This document shows positions 15,927 through 25,624 of a stretch of 46,495 nucleotides of DNA, piece after piece (the first letter of the stretch is position 1; each line of letters starts with the position of its first letter). Where the stretch lies: NCBI GenBank assembly GCA_001512685.1, contig LFSG01000004.1, positions 1-46,495 on the forward strand, given 5' to 3'. Origin of the DNA: Clostridiales bacterium DTU072 (GTDB taxonomy: Bacteria; Bacillota; Clostridia; Christensenellales; DTU072). The notes under the pieces are model-generated. The model made no database searches and had not been told where the DNA came from. It saw only the letters and a list, made by a program, of their open reading frames with translations. Both the position numbers and the translations under genes were made by a program.

Positions 15927-16559
15927 TCAGTCGTTTAGGCTGTTATATAAATAATACTGTTTTTGTTTCCATTCGATTTGGCTTTTGCCTGCCGTCAACG
16001 ATAGCAAAAAGCTTTCAATCTTCTCTCGGTCTTCAACGGGACAGGCAAACTCAATGGTTACGCTATCGGTATATTGGGTATCCAAAAGTATGATTTTGTC
16101 ATCCCTAAAGCGCTGCAACAGTTTGGGGAGCTGAGCGTATTCCATATCGATTCGGGCCTTGAAGCACAATCTCATTTCCGCTATTTGAGCTTGATTCAAG
16201 GCATTTGCCGCCGATTGGGCGTAAGCGCTAGCCAGTCCCGACGCTCCCAATTTTATGCCCCCGAAATACCTTGTTACAATAACCGCGGTGTTATGAAGAT
16301 TTTTATTCTTCAGCGCTTGCAGTATGGGTTGTCCCGCAGTGCCCTGCGGCTCGCCGTCGTCGGAGAATTTTTGTCTGTTGTCAATCGTTCTTATTGCGTA
16401 ACAGTTATGGGTGGCGTCGGAATGCTTTGAGGAAATTTCTTTTATATACTCCATGCCTTCTTCAAAGCTTTCCACGCCTTTGGCTCGGCATATGAAAAGG
16501 GAGCGGCTTATTTCAAGTTTGCTTTGGCTTTCTCCTTTAACCGTATAATAACTGAGCAT
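15927..16559 (-). CDS. YigZ/IMPACT family protein (UPF0029)
   Basis: The 210-aa protein has the IMPACT/YigZ N-terminal domain with HSDATHNCYAIR (about 47-58), the DDGEPQGTAGQPIL signature and VTRYFGGIKLGASGL. The C-terminal part matches the ferredoxin-like DUF1949 region. Family members are linked to translation or ribosome function, but the bacterial role is poorly defined. Its ATG overlaps the tyrS stop by one base (TGATG), so translation is likely coupled to tyrS. Confidence 0.9.
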   Translation of the reverse strand: MLSYYTVKGESQSKLEISRSLFICRAKGVESFEEGMEYIKEISSKHSDATHNCYAIRTIDNRQKFSDDGEPQGTAGQPILQALKNKNLHNTAVIVTRYFGGIKLGASGLASAYAQSAANALNQAQIAEMRLCFKARIDMEYAQLPKLLQRFRDDKIILLDTQYTDSVTIEFACPVEDREKIESFLLSLTAGKSQIEWKQKQYYLYNSLND

Positions 16560-17767
16560 CAGCTTATTACTTTTATACGCGTTTTTTTGCCTTTATGCAG
16601 GGTAAAGCCGTTTTGTCTTTGCTCGGGGGTGATTTCGTCGTCTATTGTTTTAACTCTCTGTCCGTCAATGGTTACGCCCCCGCCTTCGATTAGTCTCTTG
16701 GCTTCGCTTTTGGATTTGGTTAAATTCAAGCTTACCAAAATATCAATTATTAAATTGCTGTCGGTTGTCAGCTTCATTTTGGGCATATTGTCCTCGTCGC
16801 CCGAAAAAGCCGCTCTCGCTTGTTGTCGGGCTTGAAGAGCTTTCTCTTCCCCGTGCACTATTTTTGTTACCTCATACGCCAATATTTCCTTGGCTTTGTT
16901 TATTCTTTCGTCTTGATACTTCGTAAGTTCGTTTATTGTGTCCAAATCCAAATAAGTGAGGAATCTGAGGCACTTGTTTACATCGGCGTCGTCCACATTG
17001 CGGAAATATTGATAAAAATCATACGGCGAAGTCTTATTCTCGTCCAGCCAAATCGCGCCTTTTTGGGTCTTGCCCATTTTCTTGCCCTCCGAAGTGGTCA
17101 ACAGCTCGAAGGTGAGGGCGTAGGCGGCTTGGCCTTCTTTACGCCTTATCAAGTCCGCGCCCGCAAGGATGTTGGACCATTGGTCGTCTCCTCCGCATTG
17201 CAGCTTGCAGCCGTATTTACGATTGAGAACGAGAAAGTCGTAAGCCTGCATAAGCATGTAATTGAATTCCAAAAAAGTAAGCCCTTTCTCCATTCTGATT
17301 TTGAAGCACTCGGCGGTAAGCATTTTGTTTACGCTGAAGTGGACGCCTATTTCCCTTAAGAAATCCACATAATTCAATTCCAGCAGCCAGTCGGCGTTGT
17401 TTACCATAATCGCGGCGTTGGGGCCTTCGAAGCTGAAAAACTTTGACATTTGTTTTTTGAAGCATTCGCAATTATGGTCTATGGTTTCTTTTGTCATCAT
17501 TGTTCTTAAATCGCTACGCCCCGAAGGGTCGCCTATCATGGCGGTGCCGCCGCCTATAAGCACAATGGGCTTGTGCCCCGCTTTTTGCAGGCGGCTCATG
17601 GCCATAAGCGCCAAAAAGTGCCCCACATGCAAGCTGTCCGCCGTGGGATCAAAGCCCACATAAAAAGTTACGCTTTCGCTTCCAAGCAATTTATATAAAT
17701 CTTCTTCAAATACCGTTTGGCGAATGTAGCCTCTTTCCTTTAATGTGTCTAACGCGTTCTTTGCCAT
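16559..17767 (-). CDS. tyrS: Tyrosyl-tRNA synthetase
   Basis: The 402-aa class I aminoacyl-tRNA synthetase charges tRNA-Tyr. The HIGH motif appears as HVGH in [15 protein letters not shown], and the second signature as KKMGKT near residue 232. The C-terminal 65 residues are an S4 RNA-binding domain ([21 protein letters not shown]). AAGGAG precedes the ATG at 17767. It lies 9 nt after the aminotransferase gene. I see no T-box leader; upstream there is coding sequence only. Confidence 0.96.
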   Translation of the reverse strand: MAKNALDTLKERGYIRQTVFEEDLYKLLGSESVTFYVGFDPTADSLHVGHFLALMAMSRLQKAGHKPIVLIGGGTAMIGDPSGRSDLRTMMTKETIDHNCECFKKQMSKFFSFEGPNAAIMVNNADWLLELNYVDFLREIGVHFSVNKMLTAECFKIRMEKGLTFLEFNYMLMQAYDFLVLNRKYGCKLQCGGDDQWSNILAGADLIRRKEGQAAYALTFELLTTSEGKKMGKTQKGAIWLDENKTSPYDFYQYFRNVDDADVNKCLRFLTYLDLDTINELTKYQDERINKAKEILAYEVTKIVHGEEKALQARQQARAAFSGDEDNMPKMKLTTDSNLIIDILVSLNLTKSKSEAKRLIEGGGVTIDGQRVKTIDDEITPEQRQNGFTLHKGKKTRIKVIS

Positions 17768-17776
17768 TGTTTCTCC

Positions 17777-18961
17777 TTAAATATGTTTTTTTATTACCTT
17801 GGCTATTCTTTTTATTCCCTCATCTATCTGCTCGGGCGTGGCGTTGGAAAAATTAAGCCTGAAATTGTTGCGCACATTGGCTTGGGGATAAAATGAATCG
17901 CCGCACACAAACGCCACATTTTCGGCTACGGCGTCCATAAACAGTTCATTGGCGTCCATGTGGGAAGGCAGCGTTACCCAAATGAAAAGTCCGCCTTCGG
18001 GTTTGGTATACTCTATGCCCTCGGGGAAATATTCCTGCATTTTCTGCAGCATCAAATCTTTTTTGCTTTTGTATATGGGAATTACCTTTTTAAGGTGAGG
18101 GTCCATGTATCCTTTGCGAAGATAGGCTTCCACGATTGCTTGGGACAATGAGGAGGTGTGCACGTCGGTGGCTTGCTTCCCTAAAGCCATTTTGCGTATA
18201 ATCTCTTTGCTGCCCACCGCAAACGCCGTTCTCAATCCCGGGCTTATTGTTTTTGAGAAAGAAATGATGTAAACCACATTTCCCGTTTTGTCAAATGATT
18301 TGATTGACCTAAGGCGCTTTCCCTCGTATCTCAATTCGCAATAAGGGTCGTCTTCAATCGCTATAACCGAATACCGCGCGCACAATTGCGCTATTTTTTC
18401 GCGCTTTGCTTCGCTTATTGTCTTGCCCGTGGGGTTGCCGAATGTGGGCACAAGATAAAGTATTTTTGGATTATATTGCTTCATTTTTTGTTCAAGGTCG
18501 TCCAAATCTATGCCGTCGTCGCCGCTCTTTACGCCCACGGGAACGGCTTGGTATGTTTTAAGTATATGCAGCGCCGCAAGATAAGTGGGTTCTTCCACAA
18601 GCGCATAGTCGCCTTTGTTCAAAAACGCTTTGAACATAAGATCGATACCTTGCTGTCCTCCGCTTACGGCGAGTATATTTTCCTTGCTTTGATTGTAAAT
18701 GCCCGCTCTTTTTATATATTCCAAGCCTTGCATAAGGAAAGGGGAATACCCTTCCGTTGCGCCGTATTGCAAAATACTTAAGGCCTTATCCGAAGACAAA
18801 ATTTCTTGAGTGATTTCTTTGATTTTGTCAAGCGGCAATCCTTCGTTGGAAGGCAGTCCGCCCGCGAACGATATTATCTCGGGCTTTGATAAAAGCTTGA
18901 AGATTTCTCTTATCGCGTTTGCCGAGAGATTTTTCATTCTGTCGCTGAAACGGTATTCCAT
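17777..18961 (-). CDS. PLP-dependent aminotransferase, class I/II (2-aminoadipate/aromatic type)
   Basis: The 394-aa fold-type I aminotransferase shows SFAGGLPSNEGLP at 30-42, LQYGATEGYSP, LVPTFGNPTG with the Asn that contacts PLP, EDDPYCELRY, and the PLP lysine in SFSKTISPGLR. The pattern matches the MocR-like/LysN group lacking the DNA-binding domain. The substrate could be 2-aminoadipate, an aromatic or a branched amino acid; tyrS and ilvE as operon partners fit either of the last two but prove nothing. GGAGGTAA precedes the ATG and a 17-nt spaced promoter lies upstream. Confidence 0.88.
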   Translation of the reverse strand: MEYRFSDRMKNLSANAIREIFKLLSKPEIISFAGGLPSNEGLPLDKIKEITQEILSSDKALSILQYGATEGYSPFLMQGLEYIKRAGIYNQSKENILAVSGGQQGIDLMFKAFLNKGDYALVEEPTYLAALHILKTYQAVPVGVKSGDDGIDLDDLEQKMKQYNPKILYLVPTFGNPTGKTISEAKREKIAQLCARYSVIAIEDDPYCELRYEGKRLRSIKSFDKTGNVVYIISFSKTISPGLRTAFAVGSKEIIRKMALGKQATDVHTSSLSQAIVEAYLRKGYMDPHLKKVIPIYKSKKDLMLQKMQEYFPEGIEYTKPEGGLFIWVTLPSHMDANELFMDAVAENVAFVCGDSFYPQANVRNNFRLNFSNATPEQIDEGIKRIAKVIKKHI

Positions 18962-18982
18962 ATTTACCTCCGATTTTCATTT

Positions 18983-19011
18983 ATTATATAACTTAAACCG
19001 TTTATTAGCAA
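18983..19011 (-). promoter_or_regulatory. Promoter of the aminotransferase-tyrS-yigZ-ilvE operon
   Basis: On the minus strand TTGCTA (19011-19006) and TATAAT (18988-18983) are separated by 17 nt. The GGAGGT site follows about 13 nt downstream. Confidence 0.75.
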
Positions 19012-19167
19012 GTTTTTGCGGTTATAAATATCAAATAATGCCCTTTGCGCTTGCCTTCGCAAAAACATATATATATCGGACTGCGCCGTTAAGCGTTAAA
19101 ACGCAAAAAGAAGCGTCAAACAGCAAAATAAATAATATTTTTATAATTTTTGCGTTCTTTATAATAC

Positions 19168-19197
19168 TTGACTTAAAGCCAAACCAAGTGATAGCAT
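19168..19197 (+). promoter_or_regulatory. Candidate secA promoter
   Basis: TTGACT at 19168-19173 is followed after 18 nt by TAGCAT (19192-19197), a modest -10. About 155 nt of AT-rich sequence between this and the divergent aminotransferase promoter holds no gene I can support. Confidence 0.45.
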
Positions 19198-19247
19198 ATA
19201 AGTTACTGATAAATTCATTTTATCAAATAAAAAAATGAGGTCTGTTT

Positions 19248-21926
19248 ATGGGATTTTTTGCCAGACTGTTCAAAAGAGAAAAAGAAAGACAACTTAAAAA
19301 ATTGTCTTTGATAGCCGATCAAATAGAAGAGCTTGAAGAGCGCTACCAAGCCATGAGCGACAAAGAGCTTGCAGCTCAAACTCAGATTTTCAAGGAAAGG
19401 TATAAAAACGGGGAAAGTTTGGACGATTTGTTGCCCGAAGCCTACGCCGTAGTTCGGGAAGCCAGCAAAAGGGTGCTGGATATGCGGCATTTTTATGTGC
19501 AGCTTATCGGCGGAATCGTATTGCACCAAGGCAGAATAGCCGAAATGAAAACCGGCGAAGGCAAAACGCTTGTGGCTACCCTTCCCGCTTATTTGAACGC
19601 TTTGACGGACAAGGGCGTGCATATCGTTACCGTCAACGATTATCTTGCCAAACGCGACGCCGATTGGATGGGCAAGGTGTTCAGATTTTTAGGAATGAGC
19701 GTGGGCTGTATTTTGCACGGCATGGATATAGACGCAAAAAAAGAAGCGTACGCCTGCGACATAACCTACGCCACAAATAACGAATTGGGATTTGACTATC
19801 TTAGGGACAATATGGCCACAAAACTTGAGAATGTCATGCAAAGAGAACATTATTTCGCCATAATTGACGAGGTGGACTCCATTCTTATTGACGAGGCGCG
19901 CACGCCGCTCATAATTTCCGCTCCCTCCGAAAAGTCTTCCCAGATTTACGCCGACGCCCAAAAATTTATCAGAACGCTGAGAGAAGACGATTATATTCTG
20001 GACGAAAAGGACAAACACATTTATTTGTCCGAGCAAGGAGTTGCCAAGGCCGAAAAGTTTTTCCAAATCGCCAACCTCGGCGACGCCGAAAACGCCGAGC
20101 TCAATACCCGCATTAATTCCGCCTTGAGAGCCAATTTCATAATGACGCGGGATAAAGATTATATCGTGGAAGGCGACGAAGTAATCATTATCGATGAATT
20201 CACTGGGCGAAAAATGAAAGGCAGAAGGTTTTCGGAAGGCTTGCACCAAGCCATAGAAGCCAAAGAGAATGTGAGGATTAAGAAGGAAAACAAGACAATC
20301 GCCACCATAACTTTCCAGAATTTATTCAGGCTTTACCATAAACTGTCCGGCATGACGGGCACGGCCATGACCGAGGAAGCCGAATTTAAGGGCATATATA
20401 ATCTTGATGTGGTGGAAATCCCCACCAACGAAGAAATGATAAGGATAGACGAGCCCGATAAGATATACCTTACCATGGACAGAAAATTTAAGGCGGTAGT
20501 GCAAGACATCAAATCATGCTACGAAAAAGGCCAGCCCGTTCTTGTGGGCACAATAGACGTGGATGTGTCCGAGCTGTTGTCCAAGATGTTGACAAAAGAA
20601 AGGATTCCGCACAATGTGCTTAACGCCAAAAGGGATAAAGAGGAAGCCGAGATAATAGCTCAGGCGGGCAGGCTTAAAGCCGTTACCATTGCCACCAACA
20701 TGGCGGGCAGAGGCACGGATATTCTGCTTGGCGGCAACCCCGAATATATGGCAAGGCAAAAAATGGTCAAAGAAGGCTTCAGCGAAGAGCTTATAAATAT
20801 CGCCACCGCTTATAACGCGCTTGAGGACGAAGAGCATATAAAGGCGCGTCAAAGGTTTAATGAGTTAAAACAAGAATTTAAGAAGCACACCGACAAGGAA
20901 AAAGAGGAAGTAAAAAAGCTGGGCGGGCTTAGGGTGATAGGCACCGAAAGGCATGAGTCCAGAAGAATAGACAATCAGCTTCGAGGCAGAGCGGGCAGGC
21001 AGGGAGACGAAGGCAGTTCGTGTTTTTATCTGTCTTTTGAAGACGAATTGATGAGACGATTCGGCGGGGACAGAATGAAGTCCATGATGGACGGCTTTAT
21101 GAAAGAAGAAGACGCGGTAATACAAATTCCCTTTGTTTCAAGGCAAATAGAAACCGCTCAAAAAAGATGCGAGGACGCCAACTTTGAAAGAAGAAAATAT
21201 GTGCTCAATTACGACGACGTCATGAATAAGCAGCGTCAATTGATTTATTCGCAAAGAAACGAAGTGCTGAGAGGCGCCGACGTGCATGAGCAAGTGCTTA
21301 AGTATATTCCCGATGTCGTTCAAAGCATACTCGCCGAATACCTTGATTTTTCGTCGGGAGACGAAACTTCCATTGATTATGAGGGCGTGAACAGGGCTTT
21401 GGAGCAAAGGCTGCTTAAGCCCGGCACCAATATTGTTACCCGAGAGCTGTGCGGGCATTTGAATATCGGATTGGTCGCCGAAACCGTGGAAAAGGAAGTT
21501 ATCAGGCAGTATGAGGAAAAAATGGCCTATGCCGAAGAAAACGGCATAGATTTCAGAGCCACCGAAAGAAACGTGCTGCTCAATCAAGTGGATAAGCATT
21601 GGATGGACCACATAGACGCCATGGACGTATTGCGCAAAGGGATAGGCCTTAGAGGATTGGGGCACAAAGATCCCGTGCTTGAATACCGCAGGGAAGGCTT
21701 TGAGATGTTTGACGACATGATAGAGTCCATCCAAAAAAGCGTGGTTATAATACTTTGCAAATTGGATGTGCATCAAGTTGTGGAGAGAAGAAACGCTTAT
21801 ATCGCCCAGCAAGCCGCCATTAACAGCAGAGTAACGGTAAGACGGGACAAATCCGCCGAGGTGGGCAGGAATTCGCCCTGTCCTTGCGGCTCGGGGAAAA
21901 AATACAAGCATTGCTGCGGAGGTTGA
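19248..21926 (+). CDS. secA: Preprotein translocase ATPase SecA
   Basis: The 892-aa motor drives Sec-dependent export through SecYEG at the membrane. The Walker A segment is AEMKTGEGKT near residue 100, the DEVDSILIDEARTPL block holds the Walker B region, MTGTAMTEEAEF starts the second helicase domain, and ATNMAGRGTDI and LRGRAGRQGD are the late helicase motifs. The C-terminus keeps the zinc motif CPCGSGKKYKHCC, which in other bacteria binds SecB or ribosomes. GAGGT lies upstream of the ATG. prfB starts 3 nt after its stop. Confidence 0.98.
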   Translation: MGFFARLFKREKERQLKKLSLIADQIEELEERYQAMSDKELAAQTQIFKERYKNGESLDDLLPEAYAVVREASKRVLDMRHFYVQLIGGIVLHQGRIAEMKTGEGKTLVATLPAYLNALTDKGVHIVTVNDYLAKRDADWMGKVFRFLGMSVGCILHGMDIDAKKEAYACDITYATNNELGFDYLRDNMATKLENVMQREHYFAIIDEVDSILIDEARTPLIISAPSEKSSQIYADAQKFIRTLREDDYILDEKDKHIYLSEQGVAKAEKFFQIANLGDAENAELNTRINSALRANFIMTRDKDYIVEGDEVIIIDEFTGRKMKGRRFSEGLHQAIEAKENVRIKKENKTIATITFQNLFRLYHKLSGMTGTAMTEEAEFKGIYNLDVVEIPTNEEMIRIDEPDKIYLTMDRKFKAVVQDIKSCYEKGQPVLVGTIDVDVSELLSKMLTKERIPHNVLNAKRDKEEAEIIAQAGRLKAVTIATNMAGRGTDILLGGNPEYMARQKMVKEGFSEELINIATAYNALEDEEHIKARQRFNELKQEFKKHTDKEKEEVKKLGGLRVIGTERHESRRIDNQLRGRAGRQGDEGSSCFYLSFEDELMRRFGGDRMKSMMDGFMKEEDAVIQIPFVSRQIETAQKRCEDANFERRKYVLNYDDVMNKQRQLIYSQRNEVLRGADVHEQVLKYIPDVVQSILAEYLDFSSGDETSIDYEGVNRALEQRLLKPGTNIVTRELCGHLNIGLVAETVEKEVIRQYEEKMAYAEENGIDFRATERNVLLNQVDKHWMDHIDAMDVLRKGIGLRGLGHKDPVLEYRREGFEMFDDMIESIQKSVVIILCKLDVHQVVERRNAYIAQQAAINSRVTVRRDKSAEVGRNSPCPCGSGKKYKHCCGG

Positions 21927-21929
21927 TAG

Positions 21930-23027
21930 GTGATTGATTTTTATTATCAATATCAGACTTTGGACAGATTAAAGGCCACGCTCAATACTTTGAAAGAGGC
22001 GCTGGACATAGACAGCCGCAAAAAAGAGCTTTCCGAGCTGGAGGCTTTGCAGGAAAAGGAAGGCTTTTGGAACGATATTGAAAACGCGCAAAAGGTAAAC
22101 CGCCAAATCAATGCCCACAGAAAAAAGATTGACAGGTTTGAGGACCTCGACAACAGGGTGAAGGAGTTTTATCAGCTTCTGGAGCTTATCGAGGAAATGC
22201 AGGATGAGGAAGAGGCTCAAAAAGCGTCCAAAGAGCTGACCGTTTTGGAAAAAGAGGTCAACGATTTAAGAATAGAGGCTTTATTGAAAGGCAAATACGA
22301 TAATCTCGACGCCATACTTACTCTGCACGCGGGAGCGGGCGGAACGGAAGCGCAGGATTGGGCGGATATGCTTTACAGAATGTATACAAGATACGCCGAA
22401 AGGAAAGGCTATCAGATAAAGGAATTGGATTTTCTCGACGGCGACGAGGCGGGCATAAAAAGCGTTACCTTTCAAATCAGCGGCGAAAACGCATACGGCT
22501 ATTTGAAAGCCGAAAAGGGAGTGCATCGCCTTGTCAGAATAAGTCCTTTCGACGCCAATAAAAGGCGGCATACCTCCTTTGCTTCCCTTGAAGTGATGCC
22601 CATAATCGAAGACAATGAGGAAATCAAAATCAATCCCGACGAAATCAGAGTGGATACTTACAGAAGCGGGGGCGCGGGCGGGCAGCATGTCAATAAAACC
22701 GATTCCGCCATAAGAATAACCCACTTGCCCACGGGAATAGTGGTGCAGTGTCAGAATGAACGCTCGCAATTGCAGAATAAAGAAACGGCTATGAAAATGT
22801 TGATATCCAAATTGGCGGAAAAGAGAGAGAGGGAGAAGCTGGAAGAAAGCCAAAGCATAAAAGGCGACCTTAAGAAAATTGAATGGGGCAGTCAAATCCG
22901 CTCGTATGTGTTTTGTCCTTACACCTTGGTTAAGGACCACCGCACGGGGTTTGAGAACACCGACGTAAACGCTGTGATGGACGGGGATATTGAGGATTTT
23001 ATTTTGGAATATCTTAAAAGGTCGTAA
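21930..23027 (+). CDS. prfB: Peptide chain release factor 2
   Basis: The 365-aa product releases completed chains at UGA and UAA codons. It shows the tripeptide anticodon SPF in RISPFDANKRRHTSF and the catalytic GGQ in SGGAGGQHVN near residue 250. The start is a GTG at 21930, with GGAGG at 21918-21922 inside the secA end. The frame is continuous: the usual in-frame UGA and +1 slippage site near codon 25 is absent (the region reads EALDIDSRKK), so the autoregulatory frameshift is not used here. secA-prfB adjacency is common in Firmicutes. Confidence 0.97.
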   Translation: MIDFYYQYQTLDRLKATLNTLKEALDIDSRKKELSELEALQEKEGFWNDIENAQKVNRQINAHRKKIDRFEDLDNRVKEFYQLLELIEEMQDEEEAQKASKELTVLEKEVNDLRIEALLKGKYDNLDAILTLHAGAGGTEAQDWADMLYRMYTRYAERKGYQIKELDFLDGDEAGIKSVTFQISGENAYGYLKAEKGVHRLVRISPFDANKRRHTSFASLEVMPIIEDNEEIKINPDEIRVDTYRSGGAGGQHVNKTDSAIRITHLPTGIVVQCQNERSQLQNKETAMKMLISKLAEKREREKLEESQSIKGDLKKIEWGSQIRSYVFCPYTLVKDHRTGFENTDVNAVMDGDIEDFILEYLKRS

Positions 23028-23038
23028 GATAAACTGAT

Positions 23039-24091
23039 ATGGATTATAACGAAAAGATAAAAACGAAGATTGAGCAATTAAAAAACAAAGAGGATTTTTT
23101 GATTCTTGCCATTGAGACAAGCTGCGACGAAACGGCGGCGGCAGTAACAAGAGGCAGGAAGGTTTTGTCGAATATCATATCTTCCCAGATAGACATCCAT
23201 AAAAGATTCGGTGGAGTGGTGCCAGAAATCGCTTCCAGAAACCACATTCTTGCCATTGACAATGTGATTGAGGAGGCATTAATATCGGCAGGGGTTCAAT
23301 TGAAAGACATTTCGGCGGTGGCGGTAACATACGGCGCCGGCCTTTTGGGGGCGCTTTTGGTGGGAGTATCTTACGCCAAGGCTTTAAGCTACGCCCTGGA
23401 ATTGCCGCTGATTGGCGTAAACCATATAAAAGGGCATGTCTTCGCCAACTTTATTGACAGCGATAAATTGAAATTTCCTTTTTTATGCCTTTTGGCAAGC
23501 GGGGGGCATACCGAAATATTAAAGGTAAACGGATACTTTGACACCCAAGCTTTGGGAAAAACAACCGACGATGCCGCCGGCGAAGCGTTCGACAAAGTGG
23601 CCAGAGTACTGGGTTTGCCTTATCCCGGCGGCCCCGAAATAGAAAAATACGCCCAAAAAGGGCAGAATAATATCTTTATGCCCAGAGCGTATAAAGGCGA
23701 AAGCCATTTGAATTTTTCTTACAGCGGACTTAAGACCGCGGTTATTAATTATGTGCATAACTCCAAAGCAAGGGGACAAACAATTAATCCTTACGATGTG
23801 GCTTGTTCTTTTCAAACCGAGGCGGTGGGGGCGCTGATTGATAACGCCATCAGAGCGGCAAAAAGAGAAAATATGCCTTGTATCGCTTTGGCGGGGGGCG
23901 TGGCCGCCAATACCGCCTTGAGGGAAGGGCTTAAGGCGGCGGCTGAAAGAGAAGGCATAGAAGTGTTCTTGCCTTCCAAGAAATTATGCACCGATAACGC
24001 CGCCATGATAGGGGTGGCCGCGCATTTCGCCGTAAAAGAAGGCAAGGGCGGGGAAGATTTGTATTTTGACGCAAACGCCGCTTTGGAATAG
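23039..24091 (+). CDS. tsaD: tRNA N6-adenosine threonylcarbamoyltransferase
   Basis: The 350-aa protein places threonylcarbamoyl on A37 of ANN-decoding tRNAs with TsaB and TsaE (not in this window). Visible motifs are LAIETSCDETAAA, the metal-binding HxxxH in NHIKGH, ASGGHTEIL, GEAFDKVARVLGLPYPGGP and the late TDNAAMIG. A short Lys-rich N-terminal extension (about 20 residues) precedes the domain. The start has no clear ribosome-binding site and lies 11 nt after prfB, so translation may be coupled. The tRNA-Thr at 46230 is one of its expected substrates. Confidence 0.95.
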   Translation: MDYNEKIKTKIEQLKNKEDFLILAIETSCDETAAAVTRGRKVLSNIISSQIDIHKRFGGVVPEIASRNHILAIDNVIEEALISAGVQLKDISAVAVTYGAGLLGALLVGVSYAKALSYALELPLIGVNHIKGHVFANFIDSDKLKFPFLCLLASGGHTEILKVNGYFDTQALGKTTDDAAGEAFDKVARVLGLPYPGGPEIEKYAQKGQNNIFMPRAYKGESHLNFSYSGLKTAVINYVHNSKARGQTINPYDVACSFQTEAVGALIDNAIRAAKRENMPCIALAGGVAANTALREGLKAAAEREGIEVFLPSKKLCTDNAAMIGVAAHFAVKEGKGGEDLYFDANAALE

Positions 24092-24316
24092 TTTTTTTGT
24101 AATTAATTAAAAGAATTTTTTATATTGAGATTAATTAAAGATAATTTATATAGGTTATTTGTTATTTGTTTTTTCGGTTTTTTACCTTCCATATTGTTTT
24201 TACGGTATTGAGCAGATTTTTAATGGCGAAAATCAAAAGTTGTTTCGTGGTATATTGAATAACTTTGACGCTAAGGCTAATAATACTGTAAAACTTAAAA
24301 AAGGAGAATAGTTGTT

Positions 24317-25573
24317 ATGAGTTTTAATCCGTTTAACGAAAAACCCATGAAGTACGACGAAACCGTAATGGATTGGAAAGGCATGTATCCGAAGTCTTAC
24401 GATAAGGACACCGTCGACCCTTATACAAAGCTGAGGATTATTCTTATGAACGGCGCGGAATATGAGGAAGTTTGGTTTGGGCATCATTTTCACAGACATT
24501 GTCAAGATAACGATTTGCGCAGAGAATTGGGGCTGGTGAGAAGAATCGAACAACAACAGCAGAAAAAAGTAAGTTGTATGAAGCCCATTAGCGAAAATAT
24601 CATTGAACAGACAATAGGCTATGAGCATCTCGCGGTGGATTTAACGGCGATATTGGCGGGCAGGGAAAAAGACCCCAATGTAAAAATGGCTTTGGATTTC
24701 GCTCTGCTTGAGGACTTTGACCACCTATACAGATATGCTGATTTAATGGACCTTGAATACGGCGTTCACGCCGAAAAGCTTGTGGGAAATCTCGCGGAAA
24801 TAATGCCGGGCAGGCCCACCATTTCCGAACATAGATACGCTTACGACGACATTAAGCGCCCTATTGTAGATAAAAACGCCGACCCCATAACCAAGCTGAA
24901 TATCGCGATAATCACCGCCGCCGAGCAGCAAACCATGAATTATTATATGAATCAGGCGGCTTTCTACAATACCGATTTGGGCAGGCAATTGTACGCCGAA
25001 ATAGCCATGATAGAAGAACAGCATGTAACTCATTACGGCAGTCTTAAAGACCCCAACAGCACCATGCTGGAATGCTGGCTTAATCAAGAATATACCGCAT
25101 GCTATTTGTATTATTCTTGTTATCAAGACGAAACTTGTCCCGAAACCAAAAAAGTTTGGGAACAGTTTTTGAATATAGAGCTGCAGCATTTGCATAAAGC
25201 CGCGGAGTGTTTGAAGAGATTTGAGAATAAGGAATGGCAGCAGGTTATACCCAAAGGGGAATTCCCGCAGCTGTTGAAATTTACCTCTCAAAAAGATTAT
25301 GTAAGGGATGTGTTAAAAAATACCGTTTATCTGACCGGGCATAAAGAAGCTTATGAGGATGTCAACAACCTGCCCGAAGATTATGAGTTCTTCAAATGGC
25401 AAAACATTGTAAACAACAATGTAAACCATGTTCCCAGCCATATAGTTATCGACAATTATATCCGCAAGCAGGGGCATGACTATCGCTATCAAGATTCTCC
25501 CCATCCCGTAAAAGAACTGCAGGACCGCAAAAAAGACAATACCGAGGTGGGCAGGTTCCGCTCAAAGAATTAA
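24317..25573 (+). CDS. Tandem ferritin-like (di-iron four-helix) protein
   Basis: The 418-aa protein appears to hold two ferritin-like bundles. In the second (about 190-300) the di-iron ligand set is complete: Glu203, ExxH at 233-236, Glu258 and ExxH at 288-291. In the first (about 40-145) the equivalent places read Glu48, ExxQ (78-81), Glu103 and ExxD (132-135), so metal binding there may be altered. The last 110 residues are charged and rich in Asn. It may be an iron- or oxygen-handling protein, or a spore-associated ferritin-like coat protein; no family name is certain. AAAAAAGGAG lies about 10 nt before the ATG. The 225 nt upstream are AT-rich, with no clear promoter and no other gene. 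Confidence 0.72.
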   Translation: MSFNPFNEKPMKYDETVMDWKGMYPKSYDKDTVDPYTKLRIILMNGAEYEEVWFGHHFHRHCQDNDLRRELGLVRRIEQQQQKKVSCMKPISENIIEQTIGYEHLAVDLTAILAGREKDPNVKMALDFALLEDFDHLYRYADLMDLEYGVHAEKLVGNLAEIMPGRPTISEHRYAYDDIKRPIVDKNADPITKLNIAIITAAEQQTMNYYMNQAAFYNTDLGRQLYAEIAMIEEQHVTHYGSLKDPNSTMLECWLNQEYTACYLYYSCYQDETCPETKKVWEQFLNIELQHLHKAAECLKRFENKEWQQVIPKGEFPQLLKFTSQKDYVRDVLKNTVYLTGHKEAYEDVNNLPEDYEFFKWQNIVNNNVNHVPSHIVIDNYIRKQGHDYRYQDSPHPVKELQDRKKDNTEVGRFRSKN

Positions 25574-25596
25574 GGCGGTAAATAAAGCAAAAAATC

Positions 25597-25620
25597 AAGC
25601 CGAGCTTTTAAGCTCGGCTT
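25597..25620. terminator. Hairpin between the ferritin-like gene and the Na/Pi cotransporter gene
   Basis: AAGCCGAGCTT and AAGCTCGGCTT form an 11-bp stem around a TT centre. On the minus strand it is followed by GATTTTTTGC, so it is a good terminator for the cotransporter gene. On the plus strand the T run is weak. Confidence 0.85.
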
Positions 25621-25624
25621 ATAA

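Noticed and set aside
17768..19012. T-box riboswitch controlling tyrS
   Set aside because: The sequence upstream of tyrS is the aminotransferase gene, and the operon promoter gives a leader of only about 15-20 nt. No T-box sequence or specifier hairpin was seen.
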